DNA from: Butyrivibrio sp.
Lineage (GTDB): Bacteria; Bacillota; Clostridia; Lachnospirales; Lachnospiraceae
Direction of reading: 5' to 3'
NCBI GenBank assembly: GCA_015056625.1
Contig: SVFY01000015.1
Span: 1 to 64,000, forward strand
Length of the DNA: 64,000 bases
Numbering within the stretch: position 1 is the first letter of the stretch; every line of letters begins with the position of its first letter. This document shows, in pieces, positions 35,666 to 44,429 of this stretch. Under the pieces are notes generated by a model. The model saw nothing but the letters and a program-made list of their open reading frames with translations, did no database searches and was not told the origin of the DNA. Position numbers and translations under genes: made by a program.

Positions 35666-36835
35666 TTAGTTCAAAAACAGCCTTGGAACTCTCTTACTTA
35701 TGTCGCAGGTGAGCTCATAATTGAATCTTCCGCTTAAGTCGCCTAAAAACTCAGCTGAAATCTCTTCGCCGGTAGTCTTGTCTTTTCCAAGAAGAATAAC
35801 TTCGTCCCCCTCCATAACGTAAGGAATATCAGTCACATCAACCATGAACTGGTCCATGCAGACCCTTCCGAGGATATTGGCGTGATGACCGTTTATAAGA
35901 ACAAATCCCTTACCAGAAAGGCTCCTTGGATAACCATCTCCGTAGCCTACAGGAATTGTGGCGATCTTGGTGGTCTTGTCTGTAACAAAGGTTCCGCCGT
36001 AGCTTACAGGAGTTCCGGAAGGAACCTCCTTTATCATGACAATGTGGCTTACAAGCTCCATGGCAGGCTCAAGATGGATAATGTCCTTAGGAACCTCGTC
36101 AGATGGCCACATTCCGTACATTGTAACTCCAGCCCTTACCATATCCATTGATGATTCAGGAACTGCTATGATGCTGGCGGAGTTGGCACAATGCTTGATT
36201 GGGATGCGGTATCCAGTTTCCTCCTCAAAAGCTCTGAGAAACTCCTTGAACACCTCTTCTCTTTCCCGTACATTGGTCAGATCCTTTTCATCAGCTCTGG
36301 CAAAGTGCGTGAATACGCCCTCTATTTTGATACCTTCAAGTAGTCTTATCTCTTTTGCAAAAGAAACTCCCTCTTTATCAGGAGTAATTCCAATTCTGCT
36401 CATGCCTGTGTCTACTGCAATATGTATCGGAGCAGGTCCATCAATAACGCCTTCCTCTTTGAGCTTTAATGCGCAGTCAGACAGCTCTTTTGCAGTGTCC
36501 ATTCTAAATACAGCCGGACGGATATCCTTCCTTATCATTCTCTCGTAGGCGTAAGGGAAAGTATAACCCAGAATGAGAATAGGCTTTTTAAGTCCCTCAT
36601 CCCGCAGCTCGAAGGCTTCTTCTGCAGTTGCTACTGCATAGCCCCAGATGTAATCCTTATCTTCCAGGAACTTACCGATTTCCAGAGCTCCATGACCATA
36701 GGCATCTGTCTTGATGACAGCCATGATCTTAGTGCCTTCCGGTATATTATTCTTCATTGCAAGAAGATTGTGCTCGATGGCCTTAAGGCTTACCTTTGCA
36801 CAGACTCTTGAATACTCATTATTGTCGATCATCAT
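35666..36835 (-). CDS. alr: Alanine racemase
   Basis: 389 residues. PLP enzyme making D-alanine for peptidoglycan. The PLP Lys lies in MAVIKTDAYGHGA near residue 43; the catalytic Tyr region is RAGVTMYGMWPSD; further conserved stretches are AVDTGMSRIGI and GRVCMDQFMVDVTD. AAGGAAG lies ahead of two consecutive ATG codons. It follows the NAD(P)HX repair gene by 15 bases, a common pairing in Firmicutes. Confidence 0.96.
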   Translation of the reverse strand: MMIDNNEYSRVCAKVSLKAIEHNLLAMKNNIPEGTKIMAVIKTDAYGHGALEIGKFLEDKDYIWGYAVATAEEAFELRDEGLKKPILILGYTFPYAYERMIRKDIRPAVFRMDTAKELSDCALKLKEEGVIDGPAPIHIAVDTGMSRIGITPDKEGVSFAKEIRLLEGIKIEGVFTHFARADEKDLTNVREREEVFKEFLRAFEEETGYRIPIKHCANSASIIAVPESSMDMVRAGVTMYGMWPSDEVPKDIIHLEPAMELVSHIVMIKEVPSGTPVSYGGTFVTDKTTKIATIPVGYGDGYPRSLSGKGFVLINGHHANILGRVCMDQFMVDVTDIPYVMEGDEVILLGKDKTTGEEISAEFLGDLSGRFNYELTCDISKRVPRLFLN

Positions 36836-36850
36836 ATCTACTTCCTTAAT

Positions 36851-38407
36851 TCATTCCAGCACTTTGGAGAGGGCGTTTACAATATCCGATGCGATCATGG
36901 AGTATCTTCCATGCTCTGAAGATGCAATATCTCCCGCGCATCCGTGGATATAGGCCGCTGCTATGGCCGTTTCAAAGCCGGTGAGATCTTTACCTATAAG
37001 TGCTCCAGCTATTCCTGCCAGCACATCTCCCGAGCCCGCCGTAGCCATTCCGTCGTTGCCACTTATATTAATATATATCTTTTTCTCATTGCTGTCAGCC
37101 ACTATGCTCCTGGCATCCTTACAGATCACCGTGGCATGGAGCTCACCTGAAAGCTCCCTTGGATACTCAAGGAGCCTTTCCTTACAATTTCCAACACTGC
37201 ACTTTTTAAGCCTTGCAAACTCTCCCAGGTGGGGTGTCAAGATCAGCTTCTTATCACCAGTAGCATAGTTGGAGGTAAGCTTTTTAAGGTCCTCATCTTC
37301 TGCGATGAGATTCAGGGCATCAGCATCCATGACAAGCGACTTGTTATACTCTTTAAGTACCACGGTAAGCAGCTCTTTGCCCTTGCCCTCGCATCCGATG
37401 CCAGGGCCTATGACTGCCTGGGTTGACCATTCAAATGCCGCCAGCATCTTGTCCCTTACAGGCTCAAAGTCCTCATAGGTATCAAGTATCACTTCAGGCA
37501 AAAGAGCTTTCACCACCTCAGCATTCTCAGAAGCAGTAAACACCCTGACCATGCCAGCTCCTGCCTTCAGGGCCGCAGATGCAGCAAGGATACATGCTCC
37601 GCTGATATTTTTTGAACCTGCGATTATAAGAACTTTACCGTTGGTGCCTTTGTTTGAATCTTTTTTTCTTGCTGGAATAAGCTCCATTGCATCGCCGTCG
37701 TGATAGAAAGCCAGCGGTTCTTTTGAAAGAAAGCTCTCTTTAGTGATGCCCACATCAGATATCACAAGTTTTCCAGTATATTCACATCCCGGATAGAGAA
37801 TGTGTCCAAGCTTGGCAAAATTAAAAGCAACTGTGGTGTCAGCCTTGACTGCAGCTCCCATGACCGTGCCTGTATCCGCACTGATGCCAGAAGGAATATC
37901 CACGGCAACCACATAAAGGTCTTTTCCTCTCTCGTCCTTAAGGTCATTGATGTAATTAACCACGTCAAGGTTAGTTCCTGTAACTGGCCTTGTCAGTCCA
38001 ATGCCAAACATCGCATCTACTATGATATCAAATGCCCCATCAGTTTTGTTGTCTCTTATATTGGAAAAAGTGCCCTGTAAAATATCATATTTACCAGCTA
38101 TTTCCAGTTGTCGCAGGAACATGTCGCTGCTCTTTACAGGATCTCCCACCACGCAAAGACTTATGTGATATCCTCTCTGCTTAAGTATCCTTGCTATGGC
38201 AACGCCATCGCCGCCATTGTTGCCAACTCCGGCAAAGATCAGTGCATTGAGTCTCCTGTCCGGGTGCTCAATCTCTTTCCACTTATCAATCTCCGTGCAG
38301 ACAGACAGGGCTGCCCTCTCCATAAGAACTGCCTGGTCCATGCCAAAATGTTCAGTAGTATTCCTGTCACATATCTTCATTTCCATACTTGAAACAGCGT
38401 ATTTCAT
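36851..38407 (-). CDS. nnrD: Bifunctional NAD(P)HX epimerase/dehydratase
   Basis: About 518 residues. A fusion of NnrE (N-terminal ~215 residues, epimerase; FAGVGNNGGDGVAIARIL and VAVDIPSGISADTG) and NnrD (C-terminal, ADP/ATP-dependent dehydratase; NGKVLIIAGSKNISGACILA, VIGPGIGCEGKG, LTPHLGEFARL and ATAGSGDVLAGIAGAL). It repairs hydrated NADH and NADPH. The start is ATG 38407 because GGAGG ends five bases ahead; the in-frame ATG 38419 is part of that ribosome site. Adjacent to alr downstream and a palindrome upstream. Confidence 0.95.
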   Translation of the reverse strand: MKYAVSSMEMKICDRNTTEHFGMDQAVLMERAALSVCTEIDKWKEIEHPDRRLNALIFAGVGNNGGDGVAIARILKQRGYHISLCVVGDPVKSSDMFLRQLEIAGKYDILQGTFSNIRDNKTDGAFDIIVDAMFGIGLTRPVTGTNLDVVNYINDLKDERGKDLYVVAVDIPSGISADTGTVMGAAVKADTTVAFNFAKLGHILYPGCEYTGKLVISDVGITKESFLSKEPLAFYHDGDAMELIPARKKDSNKGTNGKVLIIAGSKNISGACILAASAALKAGAGMVRVFTASENAEVVKALLPEVILDTYEDFEPVRDKMLAAFEWSTQAVIGPGIGCEGKGKELLTVVLKEYNKSLVMDADALNLIAEDEDLKKLTSNYATGDKKLILTPHLGEFARLKKCSVGNCKERLLEYPRELSGELHATVICKDARSIVADSNEKKIYINISGNDGMATAGSGDVLAGIAGALIGKDLTGFETAIAAAYIHGCAGDIASSEHGRYSMIASDIVNALSKVLE

Positions 38408-38428
38408 GAGTTCCTCCATTAATTAGGG

Positions 38429-38570
38429 GTGGCTTTTCGTGACAGCGGGACGGTTCTTTTGTCCTGACAGGGGGACGGTTCTTTTGTCAGGTTTTATCAA
38501 AATAAAACCTGACAAAAGAACCGTCCCCCTGTCAGGACAAAAGAACCGTCCCCCTGTCACAAAAAGCCAC
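38429..38570. repeat. Long GGGGACGG palindrome, copy 2 (variant)
   Basis: A 69-bp inverted repeat (38429-38497 with 38502-38570) around a four-base loop, with two mismatches. Each arm holds two tandem units of GACAGGGGGACGGTTCTTTTGTC-like sequence, so the core GGACGGTTCTTTTGTC occurs four times. The outer ends are GTGGCTTTT/AAAAGCCAC. It lies 21 bases ahead of nnrD and behind the coiled-coil gene. It is related in core sequence to the elements at 35493 and 57197 but has different inner arms. Confidence 0.9.
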
Positions 38571-38592
38571 GCACTACCGCAGCATTCTATCG

Positions 38593-39258
38593 CTATTCAA
38601 CATATTCTTCCCCTGAGCCATCAACTGGCCTTCTGATAGGATGGCGCTTGTCCGGATCATATTCCATATCGAATATATCCATTACCTCTGGTCCAAATAT
38701 CTGGTGCATATAGGAGTAGAGATTGTAGTTCTCCATCTCCGCCTCCTGAAGCCTTATCACGTTCTTTTTAAGCTCCACTCTCACCTTTGAGATCCACTCA
38801 TCAAGGCCCTTGATGTACTCTGTGTTCTCCTGAAGGGTCTCATAGCAGACCTTCATGGTCTCTATCATCAGCTTGTAATCTACGTCGTAGATCTCTCTTG
38901 AAAGGTCAAGGAGCTCATCATCATGGCCACCAAGTTTTTCATTGCACTCGTTGATGAGCCTGGTCCTCTCCTGGATCTCTTTTTCTATGGATGCTGCATT
39001 TCCTCCGGCCTTGTTGGCCTGATCTCGCAGCGGAACTATCTCAGATAAAAGAGTCTTCTTGAGTTTCTTGATCTTCTTGGTGTCTGTACGGATCCTGCCA
39101 TCGCGCTCCACCAGAGAATTGAGCTGATCTGCAAGGGCTTCTATCTCAGGCGTCATCTCCGTCTGGGTAAAAAGCTGATGCCACTTATTGTCCAGCGTCA
39201 GGATGGGAATACTCTTTCCCTCCAGTGCTGACATGTACACGTCGTCGCCTCTAGCCAT
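38593..39258 (-). CDS. Coiled-coil protein next to rex, unknown
   Basis: 221 residues, charged and largely helical, with no signal or membrane segment. Residues ~40-110 and ~140-175 have heptad-like patterns (LNSLVERDGRIRTDTKKIKK; LKKNVIRLQEAEMENY). The C terminus (FDMEYDPDKRHPIRRPVDGSG) is conserved-looking and probably flexible. No family is recognised. ATG 39258 has GGAGAAG ahead; a GTG four codons earlier lacks a site. It lies 15 bases behind rex, so the two are likely cotranscribed. Confidence 0.75.
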   Translation of the reverse strand: MARGDDVYMSALEGKSIPILTLDNKWHQLFTQTEMTPEIEALADQLNSLVERDGRIRTDTKKIKKLKKTLLSEIVPLRDQANKAGGNAASIEKEIQERTRLINECNEKLGGHDDELLDLSREIYDVDYKLMIETMKVCYETLQENTEYIKGLDEWISKVRVELKKNVIRLQEAEMENYNLYSYMHQIFGPEVMDIFDMEYDPDKRHPIRRPVDGSGEEYVE

Positions 39259-39273
39259 GGACTTCTCCACTAA

Positions 39274-39912
39274 TTATAATGATTTTTCGTACCTATCAAT
39301 ATTATATGATAATTTCATCAAACTGTCAGATAAATGTACATTTTCTACCTGAATATTGTCAGGAACTTCAAGGTCTACATGAGCAAAGTTCCATATTGCC
39401 TTGATCCCGCATGCGGCAAGTTTGTGCGCCATAGGCACTGCCTGCTCCTTGGGGATCGTCAAAACTGCAATCTCAATATTGTTATTTCTGACAAAATCCT
39501 CAACTTCATCGATAGGTCTAACCTCAACATCGCCTATCTTGGTTCCAAACAGATCAGGGTTCTTGTCAAAGGCTCCCTTAAACACAAAACCTCTTCTGGT
39601 AAAGTTGGTATAACCAGCGATTGCCTTGCCAAGGTGACCTGTACCAATGATCACCAGACTGTGCTGTCTGTCAAGGCCAAGGATCTTGCCTATCTCATCG
39701 TAGAGATAACCAACATTGTAGCCATAGCCCTGCTGGCCAAAGCCGCCAAAATTGTTAAAGTCCTGCCTGATCTGTGAAGCTGTGACCTTCATGATATCGG
39801 AAAGTTCCTGAGAGGAAATCCTCTCAACCCCCTTCTCACGTAGATCGCCTAAATATCTAAAATATCTTGGAAGTCTGCTGATGACCGCCTGAGAAATCTC
39901 TTTATCTGCCAT
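39274..39912 (-). CDS. rex: Redox-sensing repressor Rex
   Basis: 212 residues from ATG 39912. The winged-helix N terminus (VISRLPRYFRYLGDLREKGV and SSQELSDIMKVTASQIRQDF) is followed by GGFGQQGYGYNV and an NAD(H)-binding Rossmann domain with GTGHLGKAI. Rex represses fermentation and NADH-reoxidation genes until NADH rises. The longer frame upstream lacks a ribosome site, while AAGGAG lies before this start. No Rex operator could be identified with confidence in the window. Confidence 0.95.
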   Translation of the reverse strand: MADKEISQAVISRLPRYFRYLGDLREKGVERISSQELSDIMKVTASQIRQDFNNFGGFGQQGYGYNVGYLYDEIGKILGLDRQHSLVIIGTGHLGKAIAGYTNFTRRGFVFKGAFDKNPDLFGTKIGDVEVRPIDEVEDFVRNNNIEIAVLTIPKEQAVPMAHKLAACGIKAIWNFAHVDLEVPDNIQVENVHLSDSLMKLSYNIDRYEKSL

Positions 39913-39991
39913 AATATGCTCCTTTTTAAAAAGAAAACCTAAGAACAATTATAGCCATCCGTTAAATAAATGTCAATTCAATCAAACCTCT

Positions 39992-40030
39992 TAAAAAGCC
40001 TCTAGCCATGGGCTTTCCACGGCCAGAGGC
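39992..40030 (-). terminator. Intrinsic terminator after chemoreceptor gene
   Basis: On the minus strand GCCTCTGGCC pairs with GGCTAGAGGC (one mismatch) over a 13-base loop and is followed by TTTTT. It lies 20 bases behind the chemoreceptor stop codon. Confidence 0.85.
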
Positions 40031-40049
40031 TCGCTGTTTTTTGATATAT

Positions 40050-41771
40050 TTATGGTTTGAAGTAGCTGATGGTATCCTGCATGTCGGAAGCCAGCTCCTG
40101 GAGCTTATCAGCTGATTCTGTAATGATGGCAAATGTAGCATTGAGCTCCTGCATTGAAGCATTGGTCTCTTCTGTTGATGCTGCATTCTCCTCTGAAATC
40201 GCTGAAAGGTCTGAGATGATCTCAACCAGCTTATCTTTAGCTGCTCCAAGCTGTCCAATGTGGTCTGCAATGCTCTCTGTGCTGCTTGAAACGTTGCTTA
40301 CATTTTCAGCCATGCTCTGCATGTTGGTCTTGGTATCATCAAGCTGTTCTGACTGCTGCTCAAAGTTGTTATTGAGCTTGCTCATAACTTCAACTGATGC
40401 CTCTGAATCAGCAACCAGTCTCTCAACGATCTTCTTGATCTCCTCAGCAGAATTGCTACTCTGTACAGCAAGCTGTCCGATCTCTGTAGCAACAACAGCA
40501 AATCCCTTTCCTGCATCTCCTGCTCTTGCAGCCTCAATACTTGCATTCAGTGACAGAAGGTTGGTCTGGGAAGCGATCTCTGTGATAGCCTGTGAGAACT
40601 TTGAGATCTCTTTTGCAGACTCATTTGTTGAATCAATGGTCTGACCGATCTCGCGAACTGACTGCTGAACCTCTGTACTTTGCTCAATGAGCTTGTTGAG
40701 GGCATCCATGGCAGCATCGCAGGCCGTCTTCATTTCTCCGGCATAAGCGTTAAGTTCTTCTACGTTCTCAGATACTTCATCGATATCTCTTCCGATATCC
40801 TGCGTATTGCCAGCAGCGCTCTCAACGCTCTCAGCCTGGTTCACAGCGCCCTTACTGATATCATCAACTGCCTGGGATACCTGACTTGATGCTGTGGACG
40901 CCTGGCTTGCAGATTCAGAGAGCTCAGCTCCCGATCTTTTAAGCTCTCCAGACATCTCCATTGTGGTCCTTATTACTTCTCCAAGTTTATTACTAAGGGT
41001 CTGGGCGCCGTCGGCAAGAAGTCCAATCTCATCGTTTCTCTTAAGGGATTTTTCATCAATGTTGAGCTTAAGCTCACCTGTAGACAAATGTCCAAGTTCA
41101 TCTGCGATGGCTCTCATCTTAACAGATGCTGTATTGGCAACAAGTATTCCTACCAGGGAAAGAGCTATGGTAAGTATTATTGATACAACTACCATACCAA
41201 TGATGATCCTTCTTATATTTGCAGCGACAGAATCGCTTTCTCTTCCTGTAAAGACCATACCTACTACAGATCCGTCACTGTTTTTCATGGGCGCATAGTA
41301 GCAGAAATAGTTTTCGGTTGCTCCGGCTGGTTTTCCCTTCATGAATAGAAGCTGACCGCCACTTAGAACTGTATTTTTAACCTTATCGCCGATCTGGTAG
41401 CCTACAGCTTTTTTACCAGATGAATCTTTCATTGTGGTGACGACTCTTGTATCACCATAAAAGAGCGAATACTCAATTCCAGTCTCACTCTTTAGATCAT
41501 CCATGATCTCTTCGTACTCTGCCATTACGTTTTCTTCACCCTTATAAAGAGCTCCGTCTGCGTATGACCAGTCGCCATCCCACACGTTGTCCATCTCACT
41601 TGCCAGATGATTTACTGCTACCATAAGTTCCTCTTCAACCAGCGTATTATATGTATTGGTTATTTCAAAGCCACTTATGATAGTAAGTACAGTGGCTATT
41701 CCTACGATTGCAGCAACAGCCGCAAAAATAAGTTTCTGTACCAGCTTACCATTTCTTACCTTAGGTTCCAT
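40050..41771 (-). CDS. Methyl-accepting chemotaxis protein
   Basis: 573 residues. Transmembrane helices at about 11-32 and 188-212 enclose a ~150-residue single-Cache-type sensor domain ([35 protein letters not shown]). A HAMP domain (~212-265) follows, then a long antiparallel coiled coil whose tip has the conserved [20 protein letters not shown] and [15 protein letters not shown]. It should control a CheA kinase; no other chemotaxis gene is in the window. A single-gene unit with its own terminator. Confidence 0.95.
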   Translation of the reverse strand: MEPKVRNGKLVQKLIFAAVAAIVGIATVLTIISGFEITNTYNTLVEEELMVAVNHLASEMDNVWDGDWSYADGALYKGEENVMAEYEEIMDDLKSETGIEYSLFYGDTRVVTTMKDSSGKKAVGYQIGDKVKNTVLSGGQLLFMKGKPAGATENYFCYYAPMKNSDGSVVGMVFTGRESDSVAANIRRIIIGMVVVSIILTIALSLVGILVANTASVKMRAIADELGHLSTGELKLNIDEKSLKRNDEIGLLADGAQTLSNKLGEVIRTTMEMSGELKRSGAELSESASQASTASSQVSQAVDDISKGAVNQAESVESAAGNTQDIGRDIDEVSENVEELNAYAGEMKTACDAAMDALNKLIEQSTEVQQSVREIGQTIDSTNESAKEISKFSQAITEIASQTNLLSLNASIEAARAGDAGKGFAVVATEIGQLAVQSSNSAEEIKKIVERLVADSEASVEVMSKLNNNFEQQSEQLDDTKTNMQSMAENVSNVSSSTESIADHIGQLGAAKDKLVEIISDLSAISEENAASTEETNASMQELNATFAIITESADKLQELASDMQDTISYFKP

Positions 41772-41905
41772 GTTATGCCCTCCTTAACCTGGTTTTACAT
41801 ATTTAATTATACAAGATGTAGTTTTGTTTTTTGCTATTTTACTTTATAAAATTTTGATAAAAAGAAAACGCGAAAGCAACTGCCGATACCTGTATCATAA
41901 TCATG

Positions 41906-41934
41906 TTTACAAGACTGCAAAAAAGAATTATGAT
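41906..41934 (+). promoter_or_regulatory. hslO promoter
   Basis: TTTACA (41906-41911) and TATGAT (41929-41934) are separated by 17 bases and lie 50 bases ahead of the hslO start. Each hexamer differs from consensus at one position. Confidence 0.65.
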
Positions 41935-41983
41935 TTCATAGTTATATTAAGAAGCATTTGACTGAAATATGAAAGGAAACACA

Positions 41984-42898
41984 ATGTATAAAGATTATAT
42001 GGTGAGAGCCACCGCTGGAAACGCCCAGATAAGAGCTTTTGCAGCTACTACAAAAGACCTTGCTGAGTATGCAAGATGCGCCCACGGCTTATCTCCTATC
42101 GCTGCCGCCGCACTTGGCAGACTCATGACAGGAACAGTAATGATGGGCACTATGATGGACAACGAGGATGACCTCATCACTGTAAAAATGGACGGTGATG
42201 GCCCGCTTAAGAGCGTTCTTGCAACAGCTGACAATAAGGGAAATGTAAAGGGTTATGTTGGAAACCCTTACGTTATCATGGAGCCCAACGCCTCAGGACA
42301 CCTTAACGTAGGCGGCGGAATTGGCGAAGGTAATCTTACTGTTATCAGAGATATGGGCATGAAAGAGCCCTATGTAGGCCAGGTTCCCCTGTACACAGGA
42401 GAAGTTGCCGAGGACCTTACCTACTACTTCACAAAATCCGAGCAGACACCTTCATCTGTTGGACTTGGTGTCCTTGTGGAAAGAGAAACCTTAAGCGTCA
42501 TCGCTGCAGGCGGATTTATCATTCAGCTTCTGCCCTTTGCCGAAGAAGAAACCATAGCTCATCTTGAGGAAAACCTTAAGAAATTCTCTTCAGTAACAGA
42601 CATCTTAAAGGCTGGTAAGACACCTGAGGAGCTTCTGGGTATCGTCCTTGAAGGTTTTGATATTGAATTTACCGACAAGGTTGACCTTAATTTCTACTGC
42701 AACTGCGACAAAGACCGCGTAGAGAGAGCTCTGATGCTCATCGGTGAAAAAGAGATTCAGGACATGATAGATGATGGAAAAGAAATAGAGCTTCGCTGCC
42801 ACTTCTGCAACAAGGCCTACACTTTTAGCGTTGATGAACTTAAAGAGCTTAAGGAAAAGGCAAAAGTGATCAAGAATAAGAATGCGAAGGAAGTCTAA
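41984..42898 (+). CDS. hslO: Redox-regulated chaperone Hsp33
   Basis: 304 residues. Holdase activated by oxidation. The C-terminal zinc switch is intact: FYCNCDKDRV followed after ~32 residues by RCHFCNKAY. The N-terminal core shows GRLMTGTVMMGTMM and GYVGNPYVIMEPN. ATG 41984 with AAAGGAAACACA ahead is used; the ATG at 41969 is part of the leader. It is immediately followed by the TRIC-like gene. Confidence 0.95.
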   Translation: MYKDYMVRATAGNAQIRAFAATTKDLAEYARCAHGLSPIAAAALGRLMTGTVMMGTMMDNEDDLITVKMDGDGPLKSVLATADNKGNVKGYVGNPYVIMEPNASGHLNVGGGIGEGNLTVIRDMGMKEPYVGQVPLYTGEVAEDLTYYFTKSEQTPSSVGLGVLVERETLSVIAAGGFIIQLLPFAEEETIAHLEENLKKFSSVTDILKAGKTPEELLGIVLEGFDIEFTDKVDLNFYCNCDKDRVERALMLIGEKEIQDMIDDGKEIELRCHFCNKAYTFSVDELKELKEKAKVIKNKNAKEV

Positions 42899-43540
42899 AT
42901 GAACTCAGCAATAATGGTACTTATTGAAAATATCGGAATCATCGCCTTTGCCATATCAGGAGCTGTGGTCGCAGCAAAAAAGGACATGGATATATTTGGA
43001 ATAAATCTCCTCGCCCTGGTCACTGCCACCGGCGGCGGACTTATAAGGGATATCATAATCGACAACATCCCTCCTGCCATGTTTGTAAACCCGGCTTACA
43101 CCATTATCACACTGATAACTGCAAACCTTGCCTTTGTAGTCATGAGATATAAAAAGCCAATGCCCAAAGCAGTCACACCATTTTATGACACCCTGATCTT
43201 CTGGCTTGATACTCTTGGCCTTGCAGCCTTTACTGTAGATGGTTCCTTTACAGGTATCGCATCACCCTATGGCGACAATCTCTTTTTAGTTGCATTTCTT
43301 GGAATAGTTACCGGAATCGGTGGCGGAATGATAAGGGATGTGCTGGCAGACGACATACCTGCTGTTCTTACCAAACACGTATATGCCATCGCCTGCATCG
43401 CAGGATCTGTAGTACTTGTACTTTTATGGAAATATACAGCCAGCGAACTTATAAGCTCACTGGCCGGATTTTTTACTATCGTTATAATAAGATTTCTTGC
43501 TATGCAATTTAAGTGGAATCTTCCAACTATCAATCAGTGA
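42899..43540 (+). CDS. TRIC-family membrane protein (YicG-like)
   Basis: 213 residues, seven predicted membrane helices. Two internal repeats carry the family motif: ATGGGLIRDIIIDNIPPAMF near residue 40 and GIGGGMIRDVLADDIPAVL near residue 140. These are prokaryotic TRIC channels (UPF0126), which conduct monovalent cations; the physiological role in bacteria is unclear. Its ATG directly follows the hslO stop with GAAGGAAG inside the hslO end. Its 3' end overlaps that of the convergent aguB by 11 bases. Confidence 0.9.
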   Translation: MNSAIMVLIENIGIIAFAISGAVVAAKKDMDIFGINLLALVTATGGGLIRDIIIDNIPPAMFVNPAYTIITLITANLAFVVMRYKKPMPKAVTPFYDTLIFWLDTLGLAAFTVDGSFTGIASPYGDNLFLVAFLGIVTGIGGGMIRDVLADDIPAVLTKHVYAIACIAGSVVLVLLWKYTASELISSLAGFFTIVIIRFLAMQFKWNLPTINQ

Positions 43541-44429
43541 TAGCTTCATAGCATTCTGGGCGCCTGTCTCTAAAGATACCCCAGGATGCTCTTTTTTTGC
43601 GGTTTTCTGCAAAGTCGTACTCAGCGTAGATTATCTCTTCCTGATCCCTTGACGCCTTTACCAGGCAGTCCCCTGTCTCATCTGTAAGAAAGCTGCTTCC
43701 ATAGAATGTCAGTGATGAACTCTGCATGCCATTATCCTCTGAAGGAGTTACAGTTTCTTTTCCAATGCGGTTTGCAGCTGCCACAGGGATGATATTAGCT
43801 GCTGAATGGCCCTGCATGGTTCTCATCCAGTGGCCTTGGCTGTCAACTTCCAAAATAGGCTCAGAGCCAATTGCTGTAGGATAAAGAATGATATCCGCTC
43901 CTTTGAGGGCAAGGCATCTTGCGGTTTCAGGAAACCACTGATCCCAGCATATTCCAACTCCCACATTGCCATATCTGGTTTCAAAGACCTTAAAGCCTGT
44001 ATTGCCAGGAGTAAAATAAAACTTCTCCTGATAGAAATGGTCGTCAGGAATATGAGTCTTTCTGTACACTCCCAGGATCTTCCCGTCAGCATCTATCATT
44101 GCCACAGAGTTGTAAAAGGTGTTCTCATCCCTTTCAAAAACACTGATGGGCATTACCACAGAAAGCTCTTTTGCAAGCTCTGAAAACTGCTGTACTGCAG
44201 GATTTTCAAGGATTGGAAGGGCCAGCTCGTAGTAGTCATAGTTTCTTTCCTGGCAAAAGTACTTTCTTTCAAAGAGCTCTGACAAAAGAATTATCTTGGC
44301 GCCATTTTCAGCTGCCTTCCTGGTCAGTCTCTTTGCAGTTTCAATATTTCTTTTAACCTGTTCATCATCTGTTGCTGCCTCTTTTCCGCAGTCAAACTGG
44401 ATGCAGGCTACTTTGATCTTATCTGACAT
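43530..44429 (-). CDS. aguB: N-carbamoylputrescine amidase
   Basis: 299 residues. It hydrolyses N-carbamoylputrescine to putrescine, CO2 and ammonia. Nitrilase-fold catalytic triad: Glu in ILLSELFERKYF, Lys in VYRKTHIPDD, and Cys in VGVGICWDQWFPE. Further AguB-typical stretches include FYQEKFYFTPGNTGF. ATG 44429 is preferred (AAGGA eight bases ahead) over ATG 44435. It overlaps the aguA end by 22 bases and is the last gene of the polyamine operon. Confidence 0.95.
   Translation of the reverse strand: MSDKIKVACIQFDCGKEAATDDEQVKRNIETAKRLTRKAAENGAKIILLSELFERKYFCQERNYDYYELALPILENPAVQQFSELAKELSVVMPISVFERDENTFYNSVAMIDADGKILGVYRKTHIPDDHFYQEKFYFTPGNTGFKVFETRYGNVGVGICWDQWFPETARCLALKGADIILYPTAIGSEPILEVDSQGHWMRTMQGHSAANIIPVAAANRIGKETVTPSEDNGMQSSSLTFYGSSFLTDETGDCLVKASRDQEEIIYAEYDFAENRKKRASWGIFRDRRPECYEAITD

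Noticed and set aside
39300-41000. Rex operator near rex
   Set aside because: No TTGTTAA-N4-TTAACAA-like site was seen in the region, so none is reported.
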